Shown here: positions 34,615-43,179 of the stretch, piece after piece
How positions within the stretch are numbered: position 1 is the stretch's first letter
How the letters are laid out: each line of letters begins with the position of its first letter
Source: Adhaeribacter swui
GTDB lineage: Bacteria; Bacteroidota; Bacteroidia; Cytophagales; Hymenobacteraceae
Direction: 5' to 3'
Assembly: GCF_014217805.1 (NCBI RefSeq)
Contig: NZ_CP055156.1
Location: 806,001-870,000, forward strand
DNA: 64,000 bases
Notes under the pieces: generated by a model
Database searches by the model: none
What the model saw: the letters and a program-made list of their open reading frames with translations, nothing else
Told to the model about the DNA's origin: nothing
Translations under genes and position numbers: made by a program

Positions 34615-34654
34615 TAGACGCTAGACACTAGACACTAGACACTAGATATTAGAC
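34615..34654. repeat. Heptamer tandem repeat
   Basis: 5.7 copies of a 7-bp unit, TAGACAC (variants TAGACGC and TAGATAT), directly after the SDR stop codon. Confidence 0.9.
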
Positions 34655-34738
34655 TTTTGTTGGGTTAATAATTTTATTTTTAATAATTAACCTTGATAAA
34701 GTTGATAATAAGTAAGTAGCCAGATTTGGTTTGGTTAT

Positions 34739-34781
34739 TAAAAAAGAAGGTCCGGAGAATTACTCTGGACCTTCTTTTTTT
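34739..34781. terminator. Bidirectional terminator between SDR and aldo/keto reductase genes
   Basis: AAAAGAAGGTCCGGAG / CTCTGGACCTTCTTTT stem with one mismatch and 5-nt loop, flanked by A-run and T-run. It overlaps the stop region of the minus-strand gene. Confidence 0.85.
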
Positions 34782-35826
34782 AAATTTTTTGTTTTTTATC
34801 GGGGGCGGGTAACCGGTCGCCCATTTGCCGCTCTACCATCCAGCCCGGGTATCTTTTTTCCGGTTGGCTAACGGCGTTTAATTCTTCTAACTCCGCCGTT
34901 GATAAATCGAAAGTGGTAGAGTGAATGTTGGAAGCCAGTTGTTCCGACGTTTTGGCCCCGATAATGGTGCTGGTAACGCCTTGTTGCTGGCGCACCCAGG
35001 CCAAAGCAATTTCAGCGGCCGACACGTTATAATTTTCGCCCAAACGAATTAAAACATCAATAATATCGTAGGCTTTTTCTTTATCAATCACCGGAAAATC
35101 AAAGGTATCGCGCCGCGACTGGCCGCCGGTATTGGTTTGGTTGCGGGTAAATTTACCGGATAAGAAACCTCCCGCCAAGGGGCTCCAGGGCATAAAACCT
35201 AACTGTTCTTCCTGGGCCAGCGGAATTAGCTCTTGTTCTACATCGCGGTTAGCGGCGGCGTAAAAATACTGCATAGCTACAAACTCGTGCCAGCCGTGTT
35301 TTTTAGCGATACCCAAAGCTTTCATTACCAGCCAGGCCGGCCAGTTACACACGCCCACGTACCGCACCTTGCCGCTGGTTACCACATCGTGCAGCGTATG
35401 TACCACTTGCTCCACCGACGTAGCCGCATCTACCCCGTGCACATACAACAAATCAATGTGGTTCATTTGCAAACGCTGCAAACTTTCATCTACGGATTGC
35501 ATAATGTGGTAGCGCGATAAGCCAAGCTGATTTACGCCAGCAGCCATCCGGCCCCGCACCTTGGTAGCAATAAACAACTCGTTCCGCGACAAGCCGGCTT
35601 GCTTTAACCCCTCCCCCAGCAATTGCTCCGACTGCCCGAAAGAATACACGTTGGCGGTATCAATAAAATTAATGCCCGCATCTACCGCCGTTTTTAAGAG
35701 CTGGTTGGCTTCGTCCTGGGTTTGCCGGCCAATGGCTTCCCAGTGACCTTGTCCGCCGAAAGTCATGGTACCAAAACATAGTTCCGATACCAGCACGCCC
35801 GTATTACCTAATAAGTTGTATTTCAT
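34780..35826 (-). CDS. Aldo/keto reductase
   Basis: 348-aa NADPH-dependent oxidoreductase with an (alpha/beta)8 barrel. Catalytic residues can be placed: Asp in FIDTANVYSFGQSEQLLG (with the Tyr at NVY), Lys in FIATKVRG, and His in LLYVHGVD. C-terminal NADP-binding segment IIGAKTSEQLASNI. The sequence belongs to the bacterial subgroup that resembles YajO or potassium-channel beta subunits; natural substrate unknown. It ends inside the shared terminator and is followed upstream by the OYE gene on the same strand after about 175 bp. Confidence 0.92.
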   Translation of the reverse strand: MKYNLLGNTGVLVSELCFGTMTFGGQGHWEAIGRQTQDEANQLLKTAVDAGINFIDTANVYSFGQSEQLLGEGLKQAGLSRNELFIATKVRGRMAAGVNQLGLSRYHIMQSVDESLQRLQMNHIDLLYVHGVDAATSVEQVVHTLHDVVTSGKVRYVGVCNWPAWLVMKALGIAKKHGWHEFVAMQYFYAAANRDVEQELIPLAQEEQLGFMPWSPLAGGFLSGKFTRNQTNTGGQSRRDTFDFPVIDKEKAYDIIDVLIRLGENYNVSAAEIALAWVRQQQGVTSTIIGAKTSEQLASNIHSTTFDLSTAELEELNAVSQPEKRYPGWMVERQMGDRLPAPDKKQKI

Positions 35827-35948
35827 TTTTTTGATTTTTTAAATTTTTAAAATTTAGCCTTTATACAATTTATTCATCTTAATACTTTTAAAGATTAGGA
35901 TTGTTTAACTGTAAGACGCAAAACTGGTTTTTAACTTTAAGAATTTAA

Positions 35949-35980
35949 GAAAAAAGCCGGCGGAAAATCCGGCCGGCTGG
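35949..35980 (-). terminator. Terminator of the OYE gene
   Basis: Stem AGCCGG.CGGA / TCCGgGCCGGCT (one bulged G), A-run on its left edge acting as T-tract for the minus strand. Confidence 0.75.
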
Positions 35981-36002
35981 GAACATAAAACAAAAACAAA
36001 AA

Positions 36003-37109
36003 TCAATTAACTGCTACTTCGGTTAACGCCGGGTAATCGACGTAACCGTTAACGCCACCCGCGTAAAACGTATTTTTATCCGGAGTATTTAAGCCGGCGT
36101 TCTGAGCGAAACGCTCCGGCAAATCCGGATTAGCAATAAAGGGCACCCCAAATGCTACTAAATCCGCTAAACCATCCGCGATAATCTGGTTACCGGTTTC
36201 CTGGTTAAAGCCTTTGTTAATAATCAGGGTTCCGTTATACAAAGGCCGGAAATGCTTGGCTATTTCGGTTACAGCATAAGGCACGCCTTCTACGGGAGTA
36301 AACGGCTCCGATAAATGCACGTAGGCTAAATTATAGTCGTTTAAGCGTTTTACAATGTACTCGAAAGTCGGGATCGTTTCTTCGTCCACAGTAATGCCGC
36401 TCATGCCGTGCAACGATGGGTTTAGCCGCACCCCTACCCGGCTTAAGTCGATTACTTCTTTTACAGCGTCCAGGGTTTCGAACAAGAAACGCGCCCGGTT
36501 TTCGATGGAGCCGCCATACTGGTCGGTGCGCTGGTTAGATACTTTACTAAAAAACTGGTGAAATAAATAACCGTTGCTGGCGTGCAGTTCTACTCCATCA
36601 AAATTGGCTTGTACGGCGTTAGCGGCGGCTTTTTTAAAATCCTGCACAATGGCTTGTACTTCGTGGGTTTCCAGGGCGCGCGGGGTTACGGTATCTTTAA
36701 AGCCCAGCGGGGTAAATGCTTTATCGTTCGGGTTAATGGCCGAAGGCGCTACCGGTAACGCACCGTTATGAAAATCGGGATGCGAGATGCGGCCTACGTG
36801 CCACAATTGGGCAAATATTTTACCTTCTTTGGCGTGCACCGCTTCGGTTACTAATTGCCAGCCTTTTACCTGGGCTTCGGAGTAAATACCTGGGGTGTTA
36901 ATATAACCCACGCCCTGCGGACTTACCTGGGTACCTTCGGTAATAATTAAACCCGCCGAAGCCCGTTGCCGGTAATACTGGGCGGTTAATTCGGTAGCCG
37001 CGTTGTCGGGGTTATCGGCCCGGCTCCGGGTCATGGGAGCCATTACTACCCGGTTTTTTAAAGATAAATTTCCTAATTGATAAGGAGTTAAAAGTGGTTG
37101 ATTTTCCAT
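36003..37109 (-). CDS. Old yellow enzyme-family alkene reductase (NemA-like)
   Basis: 368-aa FMN-dependent reductase that would reduce the C=C bond of activated alkenes (enones, maleimides) or nitro compounds with NADPH; cytoplasmic. Motifs: LKNRVVMAPMTRSRA at residues 16-30 (FMN binding), LWHVGRISHP, VELHASNGYLFHQFFSKVSN with the His-Asn pair that binds the substrate oxygen, and RTDQYGGSIENRARF. A 12-bp palindrome lies 41 bp upstream of the ATG and an identical one precedes the marR gene next door, so control by that MarR protein is likely. Confidence 0.93.
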   Translation of the reverse strand: MENQPLLTPYQLGNLSLKNRVVMAPMTRSRADNPDNAATELTAQYYRQRASAGLIITEGTQVSPQGVGYINTPGIYSEAQVKGWQLVTEAVHAKEGKIFAQLWHVGRISHPDFHNGALPVAPSAINPNDKAFTPLGFKDTVTPRALETHEVQAIVQDFKKAAANAVQANFDGVELHASNGYLFHQFFSKVSNQRTDQYGGSIENRARFLFETLDAVKEVIDLSRVGVRLNPSLHGMSGITVDEETIPTFEYIVKRLNDYNLAYVHLSEPFTPVEGVPYAVTEIAKHFRPLYNGTLIINKGFNQETGNQIIADGLADLVAFGVPFIANPDLPERFAQNAGLNTPDKNTFYAGGVNGYVDYPALTEVAVN

Positions 37110-37149
37110 GTTTTTATTACCGATTTTTAAATTTATGTTACTACAATAA

Positions 37150-37161
37150 TTGTATATACAA
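37150..37161. promoter_or_regulatory. Palindromic operator upstream of the OYE gene
   Basis: TTGTATATACAA, a perfect 12-bp palindrome, 41 bp upstream of the OYE start. On the minus strand its TTG could act as the -33 element with TAAATTTA (37128-37135) 23 nt downstream. Identical to the palindrome at 37678-37689. Confidence 0.65.
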
Positions 37162-37179
37162 GTTTTTATTTAAATTTTT

Positions 37180-37629
37180 TTATTCCCGCGATTTATCCAG
37201 TAACTGCGCCAGCGTAGTAGCTTCTTCGGGGCTAATAGCCGGAAACAGTTCTTCAAAAGACGGCACTTTAGCTTCGATTTGGCTTAATAAGTTTAATCCG
37301 GCATTGGTAATGGTTATTTCTATTTTGCGCCGGTTATTAGGGCATTGGCAACGCACTACCAAATCTTTTTCGAGCAGCTTATCTACCAAACGGGTGGCAT
37401 TGCTCATGCGGTCGAGCATACGTTCCTGAATATCGCCCAGCGAACACGGATTGGGATGTTGGCCACGCAGAATACTTAATACATTATGCTGTTGCGGCGA
37501 AATGTTAAATTCGCGCATCATGCAGAGCAGTCGTTTTTGCAGAAAGTTGCCCGTAAACATAATGTTTACCATCATCCGGTGGTACGGCGATTTAAAGCTT
37601 TTCTGTTTTATTTCTTCTTCGAGTTTCAA
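37180..37629 (-). CDS. MarR-family transcriptional regulator
   Basis: 149-aa winged-helix regulator starting from TTG at 37629 (MKLEEEIKQKSFKSPYHRMMVNIMFTGNFL, the usual start of this Bacteroidetes subgroup; no ATG fits). The DNA-binding part is HNVLSILRGQHPNPCSLGDIQERMLDRMSNATRLVDKLLEKDLV, followed by the wing CPNNRRKIEITITNAG. Cysteines at LLCMM, PNPCSL and VRCQCPNN could sense oxidants or electrophiles. Likely represses itself and the downstream old yellow enzyme gene through the shared palindrome. Gap to the OYE ATG is 70 bp. Confidence 0.9.
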   Translation of the reverse strand: MKLEEEIKQKSFKSPYHRMMVNIMFTGNFLQKRLLCMMREFNISPQQHNVLSILRGQHPNPCSLGDIQERMLDRMSNATRLVDKLLEKDLVVRCQCPNNRRKIEITITNAGLNLLSQIEAKVPSFEELFPAISPEEATTLAQLLDKSRE

Positions 37630-37659
37630 AACGACTGGTTACTAGTGATAAGAATGAGC

Positions 37660-37689
37660 CAAAGATATTACCAATATTTGTATATACAA
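37660..37689 (-). promoter_or_regulatory. marR promoter overlapped by the palindromic operator
   Basis: On the minus strand: TTG (37689-37687), 19-nt spacer, TATCTTTG (37667-37660), a perfect Bacteroidetes promoter. The TTG is the first three bases of the palindrome TTGTATATACAA (37678-37689). A longer imperfect palindrome (CCAATATTTG ... CAAATGTTGG, 37671-37699) surrounds it. A bound dimer would block the promoter. Confidence 0.75.
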
Positions 37690-37732
37690 CAAATGTTGGT
37701 ACAATGTTTTCGTTTTTTTAAATTTTTAAATT

Positions 37733-38365
37733 TTAAGCCAGTACTTTATCGATAGTAGCTGCTAATTTTGCGTAAGGCACAAAGCCGTTAGCCACTAAAT
37801 ACAACTGATCTTGTTTTTGCACAACTACCGCCGGGAAGCCCGAAATACCCCAATTCTGCACCAGGGCAAATTCTTCTTGCGCTTTGGCTAAATAAGTTGG
37901 GTCCGCAAACTTCTGCGTAAAATCAGTTGCCGACATGCCGGCTTGTTCCGCTAAGTTTAAATAAGCCGGAGCTTCGTTAATTTTTTTACCTTCCTGAAAC
38001 ATAAGTTTCTGGATACCCCGGGCAAAAGTTACCTGCATATCAGGTTGAGCTTCTTTTAAAATACTTAATGCAATAGCAGGCGGCGTAGAATCACCAATAT
38101 ACGTACTATCTTCCAGCACCCCATTTAAGTAAGCTTCCGTAAAAGGTACTCCGGTTAGTTCCGTTACTCTCGGGCTGGCTTGTTTAATGTAAGCAGCCAT
38201 ATGCGTAAGCGGCCCAACCCGGCCACCAGTTATCATGCCCCCGCTTAATACCTGAAAATCTATCTTATCAGCGTAGTTCTGGTGCAACTTTTCTATTACC
38301 GGCCCAAACCCGTAGCACCAACCACATAAGGCATCGTAGACGTAAAACAAGGTTATATTATTCAT
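37733..38365 (-). CDS. DsbA-family (FrnE-like) thiol oxidoreductase
   Basis: 210 aa without a signal peptide, so cytoplasmic. Thioredoxin-fold protein with a helical insert: N-terminal strand NITLFYVYDALCGWCYGFGPVIEKL with active-site CGWC, and the cis-Pro loop NWGISGFPAVVVQ. This layout matches DsbA-family disulfide or dithiol isomerase proteins of the FrnE group. Probable role in thiol-disulfide exchange under oxidative stress. It precedes the marR gene on the same strand, but a promoter intervenes. Confidence 0.92.
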   Translation of the reverse strand: MNNITLFYVYDALCGWCYGFGPVIEKLHQNYADKIDFQVLSGGMITGGRVGPLTHMAAYIKQASPRVTELTGVPFTEAYLNGVLEDSTYIGDSTPPAIALSILKEAQPDMQVTFARGIQKLMFQEGKKINEAPAYLNLAEQAGMSATDFTQKFADPTYLAKAQEEFALVQNWGISGFPAVVVQKQDQLYLVANGFVPYAKLAATIDKVLA

Positions 38366-38493
38366 TATCAGAGATTAGTTTTACTGCATTGTACCCGATA
38401 CAATCACAAAAGTTAAATATTTAAAAATTTGATCCAGTTTCATCTCTCGACTTTTAACGGAAATTTGTTATTAACCGAGTTAGTGGCGCTTAT

Positions 38494-39072
38494 TTACTTA
38501 AATTGGTAAACACTAGATGGCGTTACTACAAACTGTAAAGCGCTATCGCCTTTGTATAAATCCTGGATAAACGGCACGGGTTGTTCTTCTAAAGATAAGC
38601 CAATAGTAAGCGTATCCGGACGGCAAATATTTAAAAAACGGTCGTAATACCCTTTGCCATAACCCACGCGGTGGCCTTGTTCATCAAAAGCCAGTAAAGG
38701 CACTAATACCACATCTATAGCTGCTTCCGCTATTGGGGTGGCATTTACTGGTTCCGGAATGCCCCATTTATTAATTACCAGCTTAGTATCCGGGCTAAGT
38801 AAGTAATGTGACAGGGCATTATTAGTTACATCGGCAATTGGTACCGCAATCTTAATCCCGGAAAAATCAGCTTGTAACTGCCGGATAATGAACCAGGTAT
38901 TTACTTCGTTTTTAGCCGCAATCGGTAAAAAAACGTGGACTACCCGCAGGTCTTTAACCAGAAAAAATTTAAAAAATTGCTCACAAATCTGCTGGCTGCG
39001 CCGATCTACCTCGGTGGGCAAATAACCTTGGCGTTTTTGCAGCATTTGTAAGCGCAAAGCGGCTTTTAGCAT
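38494..39072 (-). CDS. fthC: 5-formyltetrahydrofolate cyclo-ligase
   Basis: 192-aa enzyme converting 5-formyl-THF to 5,10-methenyl-THF with ATP. The diagnostic C-terminal motif GYGKGYYDRFL is present, along with VPLLAFDEQGHRVGYG, and an N-terminal helix RLQMLQKRQGYLPTEVDRRSQQI with basic residues for ATP. Size is normal. It begins 2 bp after the stop of bshC, so the two genes form a tight unit, which is inferred to be transcribed from upstream of bshC. Confidence 0.95.
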   Translation of the reverse strand: MLKAALRLQMLQKRQGYLPTEVDRRSQQICEQFFKFFLVKDLRVVHVFLPIAAKNEVNTWFIIRQLQADFSGIKIAVPIADVTNNALSHYLLSPDTKLVINKWGIPEPVNATPIAEAAIDVVLVPLLAFDEQGHRVGYGKGYYDRFLNICRPDTLTIGLSLEEQPVPFIQDLYKGDSALQFVVTPSSVYQFK

Positions 39073-39074
39073 TT

Positions 39075-40637
39075 TTACTCTTCTTCCAGAATGGTAAACT
39101 TGGCGGCAAAAGGCTCAAAAGCCTCGTACAACTGCTGAATAAAATCCGGATTGTTGGTCTGGTACGTCAGTAAGTTATCGATGCGTTCCTGCAAGGTACC
39201 ATTCGGAAATAACTTATCTTTTAAGGCAGTAAGCTGGTTATAGATGGTTTCGTACTTGGTGTCGTTAGCTTTTACAATTTTCTTTTCCAGCACGGTTAAA
39301 GCATTAAAGGCTTTTTGCGCTTCGGCCGCCACGGTTTTAGTTAACGTGGGATCAATAGCAGCGGCTAATTTTTCTACTTGCGCAAAGGCGGCTTCTACTT
39401 GTTTTTTCTCTTCGTTCAGGTGCAAACCTTCGTCTTGGTAAGCCGCGGTAACTTGTTTTTTAAGCGTAGGCAAATCTTTAAACAAATCGGTGGCTTGCAG
39501 CCCTAATTTCTGCATGCGGTTTACGTGGTTCTTGGCAATGTATAACCCCGAATTGCGCAACATTAAAGCCGGAAATGGTACCTGATAATAGTCAAATAAA
39601 TCTTTTAACTGAAACCAGTACGCAATCTCGGCGCCACCACCAATGTAACACAAATTAGGCAGCAATATTTCTTCGTAAAGCGGACGTAAAATTACGTTGG
39701 GGCTAAATTTTTCCGGTTCCGTTTCAGCTAAATTTAAAATTTCGTCGCGGGTAAAAGTTAAATCGGTATTTAAAATGCGGTAATGATCTGCTTCCAAAAC
39801 CAGCCGTTCGCGTACGCCATTATCCAGGTAAAACAAGTTAATTTCGCGCGGGGTTACTTGCGTTTTATAACCCGCAGCGGCTAATTTCTCGTTGGTAGCA
39901 TTTACTAATTTGTACGCGATTTGATCCGTTAACTCGTTTTTAATAACCGGCTTTAAGGCTTGTTTCAGGGCTGGAGCATCGGCATCGATGCTGATTAAAC
40001 CATACGCGCCAAATAACTCATTCGCCAGAAAACGGGTAGCTGCCGACAAAGTATCAAACTCGGTGTACGCTTTTTCAAAAACCGGATAGTTTTCGGGTAA
40101 CGATTCGATTAACGAAAAAATAGAATCGGTTTTAAATCGACCTACGGCACCTTTCTGGTCGGTTTCCCAGGCGTACGGCTTCCCAAATAAACTAAAGTGG
40201 TTAATCTCAGCAAAGTCGTGGTCTTCGGTGGCCATCCAGTAAACCGGCACAAAGTTGTAATCGGGATACTGTTCTTGCAGCTGCTCGGCCGTTTTTATAG
40301 CGCTGATAATTTTATAAATAAAATACAGCGGCCCGGTAAATAAACTTAATTGGTGACCGGTAGTAATGGTATAGGTATTTGGCTGTTGCAGTAAATCCAG
40401 GTTCTTCCGGACGTTAGCCGGTAGTTCAGGCAAAGAAGCGTATTGGCTTTCCAGTTCCTGACAAAGTAAGATCCGTTGCTCCGGCGTAAACTGCTTTTCG
40501 GCTAGTTGTTCTTTCAGGTTTTCGGGTGTCGGAAAACGATGATAGAAAGGAGCTAACTTGGAATTTTGCTGTAAATAATCAATTACGAGCGACGAAAAAG
40601 CATGAGTGGCACTGTAATCTATTTGCGAAATTTTCAT
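39075..40637 (-). CDS. bshC: Bacillithiol biosynthesis cysteine-adding enzyme
   Basis: 520-aa enzyme that adds cysteine to the GlcN-malate precursor in the last step of bacillithiol synthesis. I start at MKISQIDYSATHAFSSLVIDYL (40637); the frame continues 16 residues upstream without family similarity. Landmarks: HQLSLFTGPLYFIYKIISAIKTAEQL (nucleotidyl-transferase-like HxxLFTGP motif), VPVYWMATEDHDFAEI, and a long C-terminal coiled coil after residue about 380. A 2-bp gap separates it from fthC. Its presence means bacillithiol is probably the main low-molecular-weight thiol of the cell. Confidence 0.95.
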   Translation of the reverse strand: MKISQIDYSATHAFSSLVIDYLQQNSKLAPFYHRFPTPENLKEQLAEKQFTPEQRILLCQELESQYASLPELPANVRKNLDLLQQPNTYTITTGHQLSLFTGPLYFIYKIISAIKTAEQLQEQYPDYNFVPVYWMATEDHDFAEINHFSLFGKPYAWETDQKGAVGRFKTDSIFSLIESLPENYPVFEKAYTEFDTLSAATRFLANELFGAYGLISIDADAPALKQALKPVIKNELTDQIAYKLVNATNEKLAAAGYKTQVTPREINLFYLDNGVRERLVLEADHYRILNTDLTFTRDEILNLAETEPEKFSPNVILRPLYEEILLPNLCYIGGGAEIAYWFQLKDLFDYYQVPFPALMLRNSGLYIAKNHVNRMQKLGLQATDLFKDLPTLKKQVTAAYQDEGLHLNEEKKQVEAAFAQVEKLAAAIDPTLTKTVAAEAQKAFNALTVLEKKIVKANDTKYETIYNQLTALKDKLFPNGTLQERIDNLLTYQTNNPDFIQQLYEAFEPFAAKFTILEEE

Positions 40638-41340
40638 TCGGAGGCAATTTTGGTGGTCGGCTGGCGCCGAATCGCAAAGTAACATGTTATTTTATTAGTT
40701 TGGTAGGTATTTTAACGGAAAACAGTTTTAACGCTACTTTAGGTAAGTTTTGATAATTTAAAGTAGAGTAACAAAAATCCTCCCAAATAGTTATTTTATA
40801 TGCTAACGTGTTTTCTGGTGAAACCAGTTACATGCTGGAAAAATTTACCCATTGAAAGGGCGCCCGTGTTTAGCGCAGCATCACTGTTGACTACGGCACA
40901 TGTTTCAAAAACTTAGGATTAACTATTTATCTTCTATTCTGGCGCAAGTTTTCTAACTTGTGTCTACCTACAAGGTAAAGCCTCTGACTTTACTCCGGCC
41001 ATAAGCCGGAACCATCATCGGCTTTCATAAGCGATCAAAAACTATTGTAATTGTAAATTTTAAGAATAAAGGTAAAGCTTATTTAACTTTACTTACTTGG
41101 AGCCAGTTCCCGTCTACAGGCATTGGTGCTATCTAACTGGCTGGCTTCAAGTTTTGCCTCGTGGCCGACGGTCCTCGTTAACCCCTCCCCCTGTGGCACC
41201 TCCCCTAAAAACAGGGGAGGAAATGCTGCTATTTCTACTTTCACCTTTCCTCGACTTCGTCTGCGGAATGCCTGCGGCACCGAAACCCAAGGAGCCAAAC
41301 TGGTGTCGGTTGCGTTTACTTGCCGTTTTTTATTAAGGAA
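40638..41340. other. Intergenic region with clustered short hairpins
   Basis: About 700 bp without a credible gene. It holds four stem-loops: CGCAAGTT / AACTTGTG (40943-40962), GTAAAG / CTTTAC (40975-40993), TCCGGC / GCCGGA (40994-41010) and CCTCCCCT / AGGGGAGG (41199-41220). The stretch 41090-41310 is richer in G/C. Frames found here are low-complexity readings of the hairpins. The phrases resemble REP-like repeats seen between Bacteroidetes genes. Confidence 0.55.
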
Positions 41341-41361
41341 TTATTTTTTTGAGCTATATGA

Positions 41362-41390
41362 AAAAAGACGCCTTGTTAGCGTCTTTTTTA
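41362..41390 (-). terminator. Terminator of rimO
   Basis: AAAAAAGACGC / GCGTCTTTTTT (11-bp stem, 7-nt loop) with a T-tract on both sides, 25 bp past the rimO stop. Confidence 0.85.
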
Positions 41391-41414
41391 AATTTTATTT
41401 ATCTATATAGGCTT

Positions 41415-42764
41415 TTAGTGCGTTAGTTGCATCTTATTTACAGGGGTAGCTTCGGGTACTACTTCGCCATACAAGTCAAAGTCGGTGCAGCTTACAATTT
41501 TAACTGGGGCAAAATCACCAATCCGGATGTACTGGTTGCTGGCGGGTACCAGCACTTCGTTGTCTACTTCCGGCGAGTCGTACTGGGTACGGCCCACATA
41601 GTAACCGCTTTCTTTCCGGTCGAATAACACTTTGTAGGTTTGCCCCACGCGCGCGTCGTTTAGTTCCAGCGAAATACCTTGCTGCAATTCCATAATGGCA
41701 TCGGCGCGTTCTTGTTTTACCTCGTCTGGCACGGTATCGCCTAAGGTGTGCGAATGCGTATTTTCTTCGTGCGAGTACGTGAAGATACCCAACCGGTCGA
41801 AACGCGTTTTTTCTACAAAATCGTACAATTCTTCAAAATCCTGCTGCGTTTCGCCGGGATGGCCCGCAATTAAAGTAGTGCGTAAAGCAATATCGGGTAC
41901 CCGTTGCCGGATAGTATCTACTAACTCCACCGTACGGCGTTTGCTAATGCCCCGACGCATGGTTTTCAGCATGTTATCCGAAATATGTTGCAAAGGCATA
42001 TCCAGGTATTTGCAGATATTAGCCCGCTCCGCCATTACATCCAAAGCCTCCATCGGGAACTGCGAAGGGTAAGCATATTGCATTCTAATCCACTCAATAC
42101 CGGGCACATCCGATAAATTACGTAGTAAGTCGGCTAGCTTGCGTTCGCCGTAATGTTGCAAACCGTAGTAAGTTAAATCCTGGGCAATTAAAATAAGCTC
42201 TTTCGTGCCCATAGAAGCTAACCGATTGGCCTCTTTCACTAAATCTTCGATGGGGCGGTCTACGTGTTTGCCGCGCATGAGCGGGATGGCGCAGAAAGAA
42301 CAAGGCCGGTTACAGCCTTCCGCAATTTTAAAATAAGCGTAATGTTTTGGGGTCGTCAACAGGCGTTCGCCTACCAGTTCGTGTTTGTAATCGGCTTGTA
42401 GGGTTTTGAGCAACTGCGGCATTTCCAGGGTACCAAAATACGCATCTACCTGCGGAATTTCGGCTTCCAAAGAATCTTTATAGCGCTGCGACAAACAACC
42501 GGTTACGTATAATTTTTCAATATTACCGGCTTCTTTCTCGTCGGCGTATTGCAGAATGGTATCAATGGATTCCTGCTTGGCATTATCAATAAAGCCGCAG
42601 GTATTTATAATAACAATGTTGGCATCGTTCTTCTCGCTTTCGTGGGTTACGGCAAAATCGTTGCTGCGCAACTGCCCCATCAATACTTCTGAATCCACCA
42701 GGTTTTTAGAGCAACCCAGCGTAATAACGTTTACCTTATCTTTTTTTAATGTTCTTACTTTCAC
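41415..42764 (-). CDS. rimO: Ribosomal protein S12 methylthiotransferase
   Basis: 449-aa radical-SAM enzyme that methylthiolates an Asp of ribosomal protein S12. Domain order: N-terminal UPF0004 Fe-S domain (VITLGCSKNLVDSEVLMGQL with cysteines at LGC, NTCGF and GCLSQ), radical SAM domain with CNRPCSFCAIP at about residue 148-158, and a C-terminal TRAM domain after about residue 385. Motif MRGKHVDRP follows the cluster motif as usual. It lies downstream of ftsY on the same strand with its own promoter (-7 box TACCTTTG). Confidence 0.97.
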   Translation of the reverse strand: MKVRTLKKDKVNVITLGCSKNLVDSEVLMGQLRSNDFAVTHESEKNDANIVIINTCGFIDNAKQESIDTILQYADEKEAGNIEKLYVTGCLSQRYKDSLEAEIPQVDAYFGTLEMPQLLKTLQADYKHELVGERLLTTPKHYAYFKIAEGCNRPCSFCAIPLMRGKHVDRPIEDLVKEANRLASMGTKELILIAQDLTYYGLQHYGERKLADLLRNLSDVPGIEWIRMQYAYPSQFPMEALDVMAERANICKYLDMPLQHISDNMLKTMRRGISKRRTVELVDTIRQRVPDIALRTTLIAGHPGETQQDFEELYDFVEKTRFDRLGIFTYSHEENTHSHTLGDTVPDEVKQERADAIMELQQGISLELNDARVGQTYKVLFDRKESGYYVGRTQYDSPEVDNEVLVPASNQYIRIGDFAPVKIVSCTDFDLYGEVVPEATPVNKMQLTH

Positions 42765-42838
42765 GAATAGGAATGTGCTTGAATAATGTAAAACGAAAAC
42801 CGTCTTTTAATTAGAATGGTTCGTTTTAAAACGGTTTG

Positions 42839-42846
42839 CAAAGGTA
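42839..42846 (-). promoter_or_regulatory. -7 box of the rimO promoter
   Basis: TACCTTTG on the minus strand, an exact TAnnTTTG match, about 75 bp upstream of the rimO start. The -33 side is only partly conserved (TTTAG near 42864-42868). Confidence 0.5.
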
Positions 42847-43179
42847 CGATTAGTTTAGAAAACTAAACACTCCCGTTATTTTGGGGCAGTTAAAAAGAGG
42901 GTATCTAGTGTTAATCCGTAAAAAAGAAAAAATTTAAAAAAATTTGTTGCTATTGGTACATGGGCCTGTATTAGCCCCACAAGCACTAGGTTGTTTTTAA
43001 AGCAAGAGATAACCCAAGGCTAATAAACCTTGATTAACTAATAACCTCATTGAACAAGTATTATAATGAATTGCTAAAAAGCTAATTTTTAAAATACTAT
43101 TGATTTTGCAACTGCTCTCTACGCTACCTCTACTCTTAACTTAAAACCAGTTATGATAATGGCCGCATTTTTTAAATTT
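42847..43179. other. Spacer between ftsY and rimO
   Basis: A/T-rich DNA of about 330 bp, no gene or hairpin I would support. It contains the recurrent motif AAATTTAAAAAAATTTG at about 42940-42957. Confidence 0.5.

Noticed and set aside
40638-40685. 16-residue N-terminal extension of BshC
   Set aside because: The family begins at MKISQIDY; the extension is Cys/Pro-rich and unlike it.
41089-41410. Three frames of 69-95 aa in the bshC-rimO spacer
   Set aside because: They read through hairpin repeats on both strands and have no recognisable protein features.
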